Shown one piece after another: positions 44,401 to 57,420 of a stretch of 64,000 nucleotides of DNA; positions within the stretch are counted from its first letter, which is position 1, and every line of letters starts with the position of its first letter. The position numbers and the translations under genes are program-made. Under the pieces are notes generated by a model. The model saw only the letters and a program-made list of their open reading frames with translations. It did not search any database and had not been told where the DNA came from. The DNA comes from Struthio camelus (Eukaryota > Chordata > Aves > Struthioniformes > Struthionidae), in contig NC_090954.1 of NCBI RefSeq assembly GCF_040807025.1, positions 1,436,001 to 1,500,000 of the forward strand, in the 5' to 3' direction.

Positions 44401-47400
44401 AACACTCATAACGCTTTCGTTCTCAAGTAACAAATGTTATTACAAAAATCTCTCGTCCATCATGAGTTATGTATGAATGGGGTAAGTATTCATAATCTAT
44501 TAAAAATTCTCCAATTCTGAGCAGCATGACAATATTCTATTCAAATTAGATTATTTCAGATCGTGTTTTTAAAGGCAAGGAAGACTTTCCTATTTTGTCA
44601 TTAAAACATAACCTAGCAATGCTGTACAGTACATGCAATTCATAGCCAGAAATATGTGTCAAGTTGATATGAAAAATATTGTTTCTCAATGGTACAGCAA
44701 TTCTGCAGCACGATACCGTGTTATCCTGGAATCGAGCTTTGCATGGGAACAGTCGTTTTACTGACCTGGAGAATCTCATCAGCTGAAACTCAGAAGTGTT
44801 TGATACACTGGGGGTGAAAAAATAAGAAGTCTTTAAAATCGTATGGCCCATTTCCCTGCCAATGCAGAGTTATTCCTTTCTGTGAATAGTCCAGGCTACT
44901 TTTAAACATGCTAACGACTTTCCGGTAGCATGTGAAAGGAGACAACGCATCCCTAAGTAGAGAGGGCATCTGCCTTAACTAATCACGAATTCCTCTTCCA
45001 CTATAGCACTTCAAAAGCATCTTAAACATCTATAAGAAAAATACAGCCGTCTTTCTTCCACAACCGGTAAATTAAATGTCTTCATTGACTTGTGGGGATT
45101 TTTGCTCGTATGTCTTTGCTACTAATTTTTTCGTATATATGAGTGGGCAAACTCTGTGTGTGGGTGCAGCATTTTTGAGAAGATACTAATGTTTTCATGC
45201 TGTAAGTGGCTCTGAAGTGTTCGCATTCAGCTCTCTCCCTGTTTCTACCTCCAGAGCATTTGTTTGCTTGTTTTTACTCTAGATTGCCAAGCAGATGATT
45301 GAATAATCACAGAGGCCATTTCTTGTTCCTTCATTATTTTTCAAAGCAAATATAGCATAATTCTAGACCCTGGAGAAAATACAGCTAAGCTAAATTTTGA
45401 AATTGTAAGACTTCTTTTTAAATAGTTAAAGTGCTGGCAGCAGCTTGATAATACCCATTAAAAACATCAAGCTGAAGCTCTGAAACATCTCTTCGGTTTA
45501 CATAGTAATTCAGCTGGAAGTATGTTCTATGGGAGTTTTTTTCCATGGAAACCTGCACTGTAATCCCCCAAACAACTCACTGCGCTCTAATGTATATAGG
45601 CTTGATGTTTAGATACCACCCAGCTATGTTAGTCTGGTTGCTATGGCCCCTGTTTTCTTTTTCATATAACCTTTGATTAATATGCTAACAGTTGAAAGAA
45701 GTTGGGTAACTGGTATATGAAAATGCCATATGGAGCACACTGGGTAGAGATGAGCTTACTAGATGCAAATGCTCTGCTCGTTTCTTCCAAGAAACGCTGG
45801 CAGTATAAACAGTGTTGGCCTGAGCTTATATAGTATCCCAGTTGCCTCCACACCACTGCCAAGATTTCTCATTGCAGATTTTTTTCCCCCGTCATCCCCA
45901 CTCCATTACTCGGTGCCTGAGCCTGCACACAGCTCAGCCAGGTTCCCCACGGCTTACAGCACATCCTGCTCTCCCCGGCCCCAGCCGCGCTCAGACGAAG
46001 ATTAACGGCTCTAATCACTTGATACGGGTGGCTTACGCAACCGACAAATGGCAGGCTCAGACCCAGGCCATCCAAAGCAAAAAGCTGACGTAGTTACCCA
46101 TCTTGGGCCCTCGCAGGTATTATCATCAAGTTTCTTTTATTTACAGCCTGTAGCGGAGCAAGGCAGCAAATCTTCAGATGGTATATTTTGGCAAGAGTGT
46201 TGCCTTTCAAGCACAAGAGTAACCCATAAACGCGTAGCTTGATAAAGCTTAGAAAGCCAACAAAACTTCATAGATTATAATTCTATTAATCTGCTCCAGT
46301 TTTTTCTTACTTTAAATTGTTTTTTTTCCCTTTTTACCAGTCTCAGTCAATCCAATGTACAAGGTTGTTGGTTAATTATTATTATCTGTATATCACAAAG
46401 GGGGAGATTGAGATACTGAGAACTGTAATGATTTGTCTTAAGGACACTAAGCAGGCAAGGCAGAGTTAAGGTCTAGTTCCCTCTGTCATAGCAACCACTG
46501 CTCTGCTGAGAAAACAAAACCAGAATGAAAAGGGTATATCTTTACCTCTATGCTCAGTAACCTATATCCTTATCAACAAATTACCTGCATAGTTTTCTCA
46601 ACCAGTACACTTTTTTCTGTCATAATTGTATTGCTGTGGTTTCTCAATATTTCTCACTGTTCTTAGCTTTTATTTTAACTCATCTAGTGTGGGGTTCATC
46701 CGATCAGACATGGATATCTGTAACACAGATACAGACATATGAGCAAATGATACGAGGCCCTATAGGCAATGGAAAAAATAGACTCTATAAGGCACTTTTC
46801 TTAAAGTAGACAACTATAATAAGTCAGATGAATCATACCATTTATTGGTCATAAAGGCAAGCTAGGGTGATTCAGATGCACACACAAGACCTCTGTACTT
46901 GTGAGATGAATTCTTCCCTTGATAGGAGGATGTATGAACATCAGCTGCTTAACAAGCTAGGCTCACGTAGCGACATGACGTCCAATTTTCCTTGCAGGAG
47001 GGGAACCCTGTCGTGGTAGGACCCCTTCAGAGAGATGCCTGACAGTCGAAGGTGAGAAGGAATGTCACGCTCGGTAGCAAGGGCTGCAAGGTATTGATCC
47101 AGTGCCATCGCTATATTCAAGCTGACTGCTAGAGAAAGCACAGTGTCCTACAGATTTGTGCACACTGGCAATACTGAGGAAGGTTTTGGCGAGGTCTTTG
47201 CGGGAGTTTCCTCCATGAATAAGGTGAGAGGAGGGTCAGAGCATCCCTGACCTCAAATCTGTATTTCTCTCTGGGGAAGTAGCGCCAATAATTAACCTTT
47301 ACCAGATTGCTCAGAAACTTATTGCCAAAGTCACTCTGGCCTTACCCTTTAACCCAAATATCTTGAAAATTTAAATCACAGGACTAACAAAGGAAGACAG

Positions 47401-49880
47401 CAGAGCAAATATAACCTGACCTCCTGGTCACAGTGGCAGGAGCACGATTACACGCGGTGAAAGGAACTGGAAGACGATTTTAGAACAGCCTTGCAGCAAC
47501 CTCTGGATATGGTCAGTGTTCTCCATTCTCACAGTTCTTCTCATGAAATCCTCCGTCACTGCCAAACGTAAAACCATTTTAAGAGCTTAAAAGCACAGCA
47601 GAACTTGTCTGAGCCTTCGGAGTTATGAATGCCCATTTCCATTTGCCACTAGATGGCAACCTTTATATACCAACTTCTCCTGACGCTCTAATATTCGATA
47701 GAGCATGGTATCTGCTCCTGAGGCTGCCGAATAGGTTCTCCTAGAAAATGCTAATACTGGCTGGCAGATATCAAACTTGGTGCACAGGACTCCCTACGCC
47801 AGCCGCTGAGCGTCCCGCTGTGGGAGGGCACTGAGCACTTGTACCGGCATAGCCGAAAGGCATTTTCCTCCTTTCAGGATTGAGCCCTGCTGCAGGGAAT
47901 ACGTATTTTGTACTTCTGTGGCAATCTCCAGCTGGCACGCTGACACGCATACCAACATTTCATAGTTGCTCAAAGCTGACCTTAGCCTGGCTGACACTTT
48001 TGGCCACTGCTTGGTCTTTCTCTGGGGTCTTTCTCCTCCTTTGTTTCTTCTCTGGAATGTGTGTGATGGCGCAGCGAGCTGGACCAGGGAACTGATCCTG
48101 CTAAGGACAGATTCTAGGTCGGGTTATATTCCGTTGAATCAGTTTCCTGGTCTTAGGCTTGCCGTAGAGCCACACGATTACTAGTGCAGGCCCAAGGAGG
48201 GACCGAGAAAGTAGGTGGGGGACAACAGGCCAATGTCCTCTTCAGCAGTGTTGGGTGACACTGTGGGTCCAACAAATAGATATTTGAAGTAGTGACACTA
48301 TATCGAGAATACTCTCTATCATGTCAGAGCATAAGGAAGAAAAATTTCACTTTGTTCTGTCAAAACAAATATCAAAAGTTTCCCTTTGTTGTATGACTTA
48401 AATTAAATTTTTAAAGGAAATACTGTTCTTCTTCCAAAGGAAGTGGTAGGCATTTATTGTTTCTATATTCTTTTACTATAGAACAGAGCTCAGCAAAGTC
48501 TCCAGATGACATTAGGTCCTACAAGAATAAATGGATCACTTGGCTGTGGCGCTCTCGATTTGAATTCAGATCTTGCAACAAGCTTTGCCCAGCATTGCTA
48601 ATGCAGCCCTACACCTAACTCTGGTGTTTCAGGTGTGATTATGTGTATACAGCTTCTTCTCTTCCTTTCCAACAAATGACAAAAATTCCATACGACACGA
48701 AAGAAAGGGTGGAGGGAGAATAACGATGTTTTGGCCAACTTCCTCTTTATAGGACCAGTGACTGACTTATCAGTGAAAAGTTAATGGCTGCTCTATTGAC
48801 CTTCATAGTCACTGCACTCATTGAACTAGTTACACTTAATTACGCTGAGTAATATAAAAAGCATACATGCTCTGTAAGCAAAATCCACTTTGTTCTATGA
48901 AAAAGTAGAAAACCAGTGGAGGCAAGAGAAGGCCTGTGCCTGACTGTTTTATAATCTATTTTTAACTGAGTTTCACCATCTTCTTTGAAAAGGAATAACA
49001 CTTCTTCATTGCCTCTGGCCCTAATTAATATGCCACAATTCAGGTCCAAGAGACATATAAAAATAGACTTAGAGCAAAGTGTTAGCTTTCAAGCAGAGCA
49101 AACAATTTCTGAGAAGATCAGTATTTTCTATGCTTAAAACTCTTTTCACTGGTTTTAATTAAAGTCTTTCAGTTGCCCGAGAATGGAATGTGTTTACTTC
49201 AGCTGCACACTGTGTTTAAGTGGATTTGATTCCTGCAAGGACTCCTCGAGGAAGGCTGCTTTATTGTGAGAGTTGCTATTGGTAAAGCTTTTGCCTGCTG
49301 ATTTGAGATGGCAGGAATATCCCCAAGCATTAACCTGCTGTCACTGCCTTTACTGTTTATTTTTTTTATTAGAAAATAGTATTGTCATTTTTGTTGTGCA
49401 AAAGATATACAGAAGAGAGTAAGTGTTTGGAAACAGGTATTTAAAAATTGTTCCACAGCTCTGTTCTCTCACTTACCTGGTGACCAGGCAGCTCTTAGGA
49501 AGCAAAATACCATTTAAGCAGAAGAAACGTGTTTCAGATAAAACATGTTTTGAAACAATGAAAAGTTTGTATACATGACTAATCCTTAGGAGGCTCTGCC
49601 ATGGCTGCTGGGTCTGGCTGTCAGGCTGCTGTGGTCTGTCAGCAAGCAAACAGAGAGGACCCCACGTGAGCTCCTCTGCTCCTGGCTACTTCCAAATTTG
49701 TAGAACCAGGAGTGAAATAAACTGAGGAAGGAGGGTGAATGGAAGAGCAGGCTGGTTACACCTCTTCTCCTATGCTGTCCCCCCAACCCCTGCAGGTCAT
49801 AGGCTTTCTAAGCAGCAGGAGGCAAACCAAGAAGCTTCAAATAAAGGTTGGGCAGTGTGTTGCTTAAAAGGGGTGGAGGG
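44401..49880. other. Intergenic DNA, no recognised gene
   Basis: AT-rich to mixed sequence with only short anonymous frames. A MIR-like scrap lies at about 46375-46510. Nothing else could be named. Confidence 0.6.
46375..46510 (+). mobile_element. MIR-like ancient SINE fragment
   Basis: TTATTATTATCTGTATATCA, then AAGGGGGAGATTGAGATACT, then GTAATGATTTGTCTTAAGGA, then CACTAAGCAGGCAAGGCAGA retain the order of the MIR core and 3' part. Confidence 0.55.
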
Positions 49881-49883
49881 GCT

Positions 49884-49959
49884 GCAGGTGTGCCTTATGC
49901 ACGCAGGTGTGCCTTATGCACGCAGGTGTGCCTTATGCACGCAGGTGTGCCTTATGCAT
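49884..49959. repeat. 19-bp minisatellite, four copies
   Basis: The unit GCAGGTGTGCCTTATGCAC is repeated four times without a gap (49884-49902, 49903-49921, 49922-49940, 49941-49959). Only the last base of the last copy differs. Near-identity indicates recent expansion, so copy number is likely variable. Confidence 0.97.
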
Positions 49960-52900
49960 GCAGCCATCCTGGCCTTTGCCTCTTTCTGAGAGTTGTTTTG
50001 TGCTTGCTGGGAGGGCCTGGATGCAGGTAAGGGGCTCCCTGGTGGAGCTGGGGTAGGGGGCTGTCTGGGGAGCAGGGGTGTGTGTTAGAGGGCCTTCTTG
50101 GAGAACTGGGCCTGTGTGATAACTGCTATAATGCAGAATACAGCTGGACTGAGGTTGTTGGCCTGAGAGCAAACCTGAAGGATGCAACTGGTATTAGGAT
50201 GAGGTAAGAGCTTGTTTAGAAACACTTTCTAGGTCTAGCGTGTGTTGTCCTGAGATGCTTAAAGGGAAAGAGGGAAAAAAAAAAAAAAAAAAAACAAGTA
50301 AAGCCAGCTACTCTTCCGCTGAGTGTTTCTAGAAAGCCTAGCCTGTGAGGTGCAGGCTTTAAGGATAAGGAGTGGGGAAACATACGCTGCTGTTGTGGCT
50401 GGTGCAGGATCCTGCTGCGCCTCAGGTGCAGGCTTGTGCCACAACCTCTAAACGCACCTTCTGCAGCCCTTGCAGCAAACGAGGGTCTGGGTGGCTGCTG
50501 CCTCCCAAGTGCTGCTTGAACTGGTCCCTTGCTTTCACGTGGTGATGCAGAGTTTTGAGAACTCTGATGTTTCTCTTCAGCTATTCACTTTTTTGGCACA
50601 GCTGCATCTTTGTATACCCAAGTTATGGTAGCTTTAGTTCTCCTTCTTGCTGATGGTGTGTGGGACGTCCCCTTTCTGCAGTGGTGCTGTGGGCACCCCG
50701 GGAGTATTGCAGAGCACGGAGAGCACCCATCCCCTCTGATGCCCTGACAGTAGTCAGGGGTCTGCTGGGCACTAGAAGAAAGAACAAAATTGTTTTGATA
50801 TATACTATATAGTAAAAATGCATTATGTTGTTATGGCAACTAAAATGTTAAAAATAAAGCAAAGAACAAGAGATGATTTATGCCAAAATGGCCACAGTGA
50901 TGCATAATTTCTTTGCTTTCTATACAAAGAATTTTTAAGCTTATTTTTTAAGGTTTCATTATCTTTGAATTACAACCTAGAAGAAGTCAGGCACTTTACA
51001 AGATTTGGAGGAGACTGCCCAATGGAAGCTCCAAAGCTCTTCTGTCCTAGGCAGCTCAGCCATGGTGGCAGCTGCCATACTGGAGCTTAAAGAATAGCAG
51101 CTAAGTCTGTTGAGAGTCTGTGCTGCATATCTGAGTGCACATCCATAAAGCCTATTTGAGGAAAAAGCAGTTGGAGCTGTGTCTTTAGGGTAATTTAAAC
51201 ATCTGTCTGAGCAAAGATCTAAAAACTATACTTTGTGGTACCAATCAGGGCAGCAGCAATAGCTGTTTTAAGATTATATCTATAAACACTAAAAAGGATA
51301 TGGCCTCTGGGCTAGTTGTTGTATAGACAAATAGTAAAGATAACTGGGCTAATCCCCCAAAATCATATATTGTAGTTATGAACACAGTGATATTGTAGGT
51401 AATCTTCATCCATTTGCGTTATTCTTATGTGCTATGTTTGTCCAGAATTGGCTGCCTTCCCCATTTCATAGCAACAGAGATCAGAAACTTCTACTTTTTT
51501 GCTTTTTCACTCGCTCTCTGTAGTGAAAGAAGATTCTTGAAACAGAGTATATTGGTTCCTCTTAGTAATAATAATAAGCACATTCTTGCTTTGGTGGACT
51601 AATTGGCTATAGCACTTTTATATTGCAAAATCTTAATGTTGTGCTCTATCAGAAAAAGAGATGCAACAGAACACTGCTTACCGCTTGGTGCTGCTTTTGA
51701 ACTAAACTTTGAATTTCAAAGAACAGTGAACTTCAGTCATTCTTGGAATGACTGGAGAAATGAGTTTTATTATGTCAAATCCAAGCTGCAGCTGCAATCC
51801 TTTTATTAATCATAATTAAACTTTCATGGAGTTACTCATGAATGTGCTAGCGAGGCAAGGCAAATCAGTTCCCCTCAGCTATATCTGTGTGACTGAGCAA
51901 TAAAGCCCTTGCTAGGAAGACAGGGTACAGGGAGGACATTAGACTATAATATTCCTAGAACAGAAAATTAACTTGCCCTTGAAGAACAGGGTTTCCTTCC
52001 TTGTCTAAGTGGACTGTGAAGTGACCCAGACAGAAATCCCTCAGTTAGTACTGACAGTCCTAGTTGTGGAGCTCCAAGGCACCCTGCCGTAGGTCTCGGT
52101 CGCCTGTCCCCGACTCTTGTTCTGGGGGGGACTCTTGCTATGGAACTTGGTGGCAGCACATCTCCTGGGGCCCCCTTAACTGAAATTCCTGATTTGTCTG
52201 GGTTTCACATCTGCTATTTCTGGGTGATTAAGCTCCCTGGCTGTGCAGGTCACAAGGAGAGAGGGGTTACCTGCTGCCCCTCGCTGCTGAGGTGTCTTGA
52301 CTTTTACTGCCCTAATGAAATATAATATGAGGTTCTGAAGTTTGGCAGTTAAGGGGAGACTCGCTGGGCTCTTCCTCGTGGCTGGGTCTCTCCTCTTCTG
52401 CAGTGAGCACCCATTTGGGAAGCAATGGTTGCTCTTCCTGTGCTCGTGGTCTACGTGAGCATGGGGAAAGCCTGTGGCTTCGCTGCTGATAGCGAAGCAT
52501 GGCGAGGGGCACGAGGGTCGACTCTGCAGCTTGGGGTCAGCAATGCCTGTGTCCAGTGCCTGTGTTGGCAAGAGGGGGAAGGGACTGGCCCAAGGGCAGA
52601 GCTGGGCCTGGGCTGCTGCCTCCTTCACTGCCTGGGATGTGCAGAGTTGGAGCATGTCTTGCATGCTTTGGGATGTGTTCGGGGTTTATGCAGTAACTTG
52701 TTTCAGGCAGACTGCTTGCTTCTCTTACAGCTGGATTAATCCTGCATGGTTGCTGTAAGAGGAAAACATCTGGAGAAGGGGCCACAGAAAGGAAATTTTT
52801 GTCAATTCAGAGGGAGAACTGTGAGTGTCAACTAAATAGTATGTGTGTATGAAAAGCGCCATTTAATTAAATAAACATAATGTAAATAGAAATATCCATT

Positions 52901-53034
52901 AGCTTAACCTGTGCCACAAAATGAGGGCACTTACAAAGAGCATTAAAGGATGAAGCAGCGCATATGAGCGTTTAATTTTTTGTATCCTGCATTCCAGCAG
53001 GAACTAATTAACTGCCAAAGTCATGCTGTTTCTC

Positions 53035-53038
<4 letters not shown>
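49960..53038. other. Intergenic DNA with CTG/CAG-rich patches, no recognised gene
   Basis: Two moderately GC-rich patches (about 49960-50750 and 52020-52790) alternate with AT-rich sequence. A run of 20 A lies at 50275-50294. It could be a retrocopy tail, but no recognisable body precedes it. Frames in the GC-rich patches overlap on both strands and resemble no protein. Confidence 0.55.
50275..50294. repeat. Poly-A run (20 A)
   Basis: Twenty consecutive A preceded by a purine-rich AAAGGGAAAGAGGG. No retroelement or processed gene copy could be recognised upstream. Confidence 0.9.

Positions 53039-53074
<36 letters not shown>
53039..53074. repeat. (TA)18 microsatellite
   Basis: A perfect TA dinucleotide run of 36 bp, likely polymorphic and prone to cruciform extrusion. 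Confidence 0.95.
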
Positions 53075-53078
<4 letters not shown>

Positions 53079-55612
53079 TATAAATAGGGTGCATGTGTGT
53101 TTACTACAGACCGCATTTTTTTCAGGCACTATAAATTTCATGCCTCCTCTAAATATTTGAGCACTACTCTGACCTTTTAACCAAAACGCTAAAAGTAAAC
53201 TCTAAGATCTGTGTGTATGGTGGTTGCCGTTGAAAGCTAACATCTACCCGTAGTCATTGCTGTTTGTATTGCAACAGTGTGGGAAAACTGCAAATATGGA
53301 GGAGAGAGGTTGCTCCCAGTATGAAGTGCTTTAAATCCAGAGAAGTAAGTCTCTGACAGTGGTGCTGTAGCGTCAAGCTGTGCTTGCAGAACTTGCTTTT
53401 TTCATCCTCTCTGAGCAGTTGTCTTGTATGGTTTGTCCCGATGAGGAACCCCCTCTGGATTTGGACTTTTTTGGGGTTCTGTTAATGAGCATTTGAGCCA
53501 TCACCAGCGCTATCTTATCTGTTCTGTTGTTCTTTAGAGACTGCAGCAAATTGCCTTTTATGTTCCATAGTCATTTTGTTCATTATAGTGGGATTTGGGA
53601 TTCTGGGGTAATAGACAGTAAAACTTGTGATTTCTTCATGAGGTTTTGAAATCTATTGATGACATCTCCACAGATATAGCACTGCTCTAATTGACTGTCT
53701 TTATCCCTTATCTCATTTTTTTTGCTTTTCATCACTCTTTTGGGATGAAAGGCAGTCATATGTGCCTCTAACAGCCAAAGATTGTTAGCTAGAGGGAGTT
53801 CTCCCTCCAGAATGCTACTCCAGACAAGGTAGCCTGCCCCCGTCCAAGGGCTGGGGCTGTCTGGAGGAAGGCCTTCCTGGCGGTGGATGTTCAGAAAACA
53901 TCTGATGAGAAACAGACTGAGGAGTCCGTAGCCCAGCAGGCAGAAAGCTACAAGACAGAGCTCATGTATCTGACCTGTTTTAGAGGTGCAGGAGTAGGTT
54001 GTTGTTGACAACCTGAACTGAAGTTGCTTGTGGAAGGAGCCCTGTAAGGTGGGATGGGCATAGACACACTCAAACCTGTTGACTCCTCAGGTAAAGGTGA
54101 GCTAGAGCAGCAGGCAATGCATTTACAGTGTTTCCTTTGCTAAGGATAAAAGACACAAATTACAGGTCATTAAGGAAAGTAGTTTGCATAAACTCTGGCA
54201 AACCTGCACGTAGATGTATGTTTGCCTATTACCCCTTCTATATAGCCATATTATAATCTAAACTACAATGAATTGTTTAGTAAAGGGTTTGTTGTAAATG
54301 GTTGTAAGTGGTTTTTTCCACCTCCTTTCCTCAAGGCTACTGAAGCTTGAGTTAGGGCTGGAGGGCTCTGGGAGCCCATGATGGGAGGAAGAGCTCCTGG
54401 CCTTTCAGGAGTGCTGCTAAACTAAACATCTGAACCCCCCCCCCCGGGGACTCTGGAAGTGTCTGAGGAAGACTCCAGGCCTTATGCTGTTAAACTTCCA
54501 GATGCCCCAAATGCCTCCTTGCTGGGTTGCTTGACAACAGCCTGGGGAATGACCATATTTATTTCCCTGTATTAGAAAAGGGAATGATCCTCTGTCTCAT
54601 ATTTTAAGTGCTTAAAGCCTGGGGTATCCACAGCATGCTGCAAAGCAGTCATTCAACATTTTCTATCTGAACATACCAAAGCTTTTGCAACCATTTGTGG
54701 CAATGCGGGAATTTGTAGCATCACTTGAAAAGTCTGTCCAGAAGGGTCTTGTCGTCGTGTAAAGATGACAAGGAAAATGTGGCCTGATTTGTAATGCAAC
54801 CTACTTTTCAGAGATACTAGCTTTGTGTCTCAACTATAAGATGATTTTTCTCTATTAATTTATTAGTCTGTTAAAACATTCTGATAATAAATGCTAACCT
54901 CTAGCTTACAGAATTGTCTAGAGTTAACTTTAACAGAAAACAGCATAAGGTATGGGGGCTCAGTGCACCAAGAGAAGGTTGATAATGTAGTGGTCTCTAC
55001 CTTGCAGTCCTGGATAGCTATAGAAACAGCCAAGGAAATGGCAGAGCGCCACACATTTAAGCCAGTGTGATGCTCTAACCAAAGATTTGAACCAAGAGGC
55101 CACTTGAACTATTGCCCTGTTTACGCTATCAGTCTTTTCTATTAAGAGTGTATAAGCTCTCTGGAACAAGACTTGTCTCTGCATGATGACCTATCTTTCC
55201 TCAATTGCACTTGCTGGACACTAATATGGATATTGAAATGTAGAGAATCAGCTTGATTTAAAATGAACATTTAGTGAAAATATTACCTCTAGGACTATTT
55301 TGAAAACCAACTGCCTGATGAATGTAATGCCATCGCAAAATTTAACTAACAAGGGTGTTGTTAGAACTGTCAGGGAAGACTTTATGTGGTGCTAAAGATG
55401 CAGCATATCTGCTTGCAAAGCTAGAACTATTGAAATGTGCAGAAGGTTTTTTCCTCAGAAAAAAGTCAGCTATCCAGCTGTTGCAACTAGCTGCTGTATT
55501 GGTATCAATATTAATCACAGTAAAATGATAATGTGGAGAGGACTAGAAAAGCACAACAGCAGCATTTATAATCAATCATGTCTTAAGTAGGCTACACTAA
55601 TATGTTCTGTAG

Positions 55613-55638
55613 CATACTATGCATCTCTGCATAGTATG
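55613..55638. repeat. Perfect 11-bp inverted repeat with 4-nt loop
   Basis: CATACTATGCA and TGCATAGTATG flank TCTC. It is isolated, with no T-run or gene nearby to suggest a terminator or RNA gene. Confidence 0.9.
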
Positions 55639-57279
55639 TGTTAATATGAATGTATACATGTACCTTGTAAGTTTTGCTTCATGTAATTGTATGATGCCCC
55701 CATCAATTTTAGCCTCTTACTAGATGTTTTTGCTGAGATTGCTATGTAAATAAAATAATTAACCAATACCTGAAGCAAAAAGAACAGAGACCCAAGCTCT
55801 CCCACAGATGTCTCTAAGGAAACAAGTCAAGTCTAGTTGGAGGCCTTTCTAGGAGAGGAAATGAGAAATTAAGGCCCTGGACATACCTAGCAGGAAGGTA
55901 CCCAAATATCCAATTTGATTCCACAGGGGAGAAAGATGACCCATAAGTAATGGAAACACAATTACTTGTTCAGATGATAATGACTTAAACTTATTTGAAG
56001 TCTTTATCCAAAACAAATACACCTAGAAATGACGTTGCACCTCACTAAACCAAAGCTACCTGTGGGAAGATGCAGGAATAAACAGCACTGCATGCCCAAG
56101 ACTTTGGAGAGAAAATGAGACAAATTCATCTGCCTAAATAAAACCACAGTAATCTTAGAGGTTGGCAAAGGAGGAATGGTTGGACTGTGGTATCTGAGGT
56201 TCAACTGTGCAGTCTGAAGAGACCTCTTTGCAGGAAGGATGTGAGAAAATGTTCTGAATCACATCACTACCCTGTCAGACAGTACTAATAAATAAAGCTG
56301 CAAGGTACGGCTGAATGATTTCAGGCCTGGGTTGTATCTGTTGGCCAAATCTTTTGCCATAGATAAATCTTGCTTAAGAAGAGCCATTATCATCTTTCTT
56401 GGTGTGAATTGTGGCAGAATTGGGAAGGACAAAACTAGAGGAAAACTGGTCAGTGCGAGTTCTGGCAAAGCCAGAATTGAGGTCCATGTTTGTCCAGACA
56501 AGGAATTGCCTTCAGCCAAGTTGTGGGAGGCAAAGGTATTCCCTAAATCTGCTCCAGTCCTGTAAGATAACAAGCAGCCCAAGCTTACTATTGTTATACT
56601 AGAAAGATGTTGGCCTTATATTTGTGTCTGATATTGAGGGACCTAGCAAGACTTAAATTTTGTACACGATAGTGGATTTTGCCTATGGCGCTTTGGGAGA
56701 GAAGTTCTGATATTTTTACATATATGCTCAGCTGTTTAGAATAGGCAGAAAAAAAACCCACTTCCAGGCTTTAATATTATTGGGAGAATACAGAAAAGCA
56801 GCATGCAGTTACCAGAATTTGAAGGAATGTATGATAGGAGTCATTGTTTCTAATTACCACGGTAATCATGACATTTACCTTGTGTATGGCAGCACGTGGA
56901 AAACTTCTGGAGACATCTTTTCCATTCAAAAATATTCATTTATAAAACAGAACTCTTCATAAAGATGATACATCTCTCCCAAATCTTCTAATTTAAGTTT
57001 TTTTCCTCTTTTTTTAAAAAAAGGACCTTTTCCAGAATGACCTGTTATGCTGGGAGTAACATGTAGTTTGAAATATTAGTTAATTTAGACTGGAAAAAGG
57101 TTACAATTAAAGGATTTAAACTGAAGTGAAACATTTTAAATGCCTCTAATGAGACATTTTGGTGAGTTACCATTAGTCTATCCATCAGGGAAAAGTGGGC
57201 TATCTTTGTAGTGGCGCTATACATTATATTTAACCATTTACTTGCCCTTTGCAAAAGTCATTTTAGAGGCTCGCTTATA

Positions 57280-57420
57280 AAGAAGCGTGAGGTCCTTGGG
57301 TAAAGCGCCTCCTCCTCGGCAGGTCTGTGTGCGTGCTCGCTCGCTCCTCTTGGGCGCGTGTGAACAGAAACCGCGGGTGCGATATTTACAGATGGGCTCT
57401 GTATGCGAGAAACCGCAGGT
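57280..57420. other. Small CpG-bearing patch in the gene desert
   Basis: A short GC-enriched segment carries about a dozen CpGs (GTGCTCGCTCGCTCC, GGGCGCGTGTG, AACCGCGGGTGCG) inside AT-rich DNA. It is too short for a standard CpG island. It could be a distal regulatory element or a relic. Confidence 0.35.

Noticed and set aside
53583..54011. 142-codon minus-strand frame in the gene desert
   Set aside because: No domain or family resemblance, no promoter or splice context, and a length within chance expectation for 64 kb in six frames.
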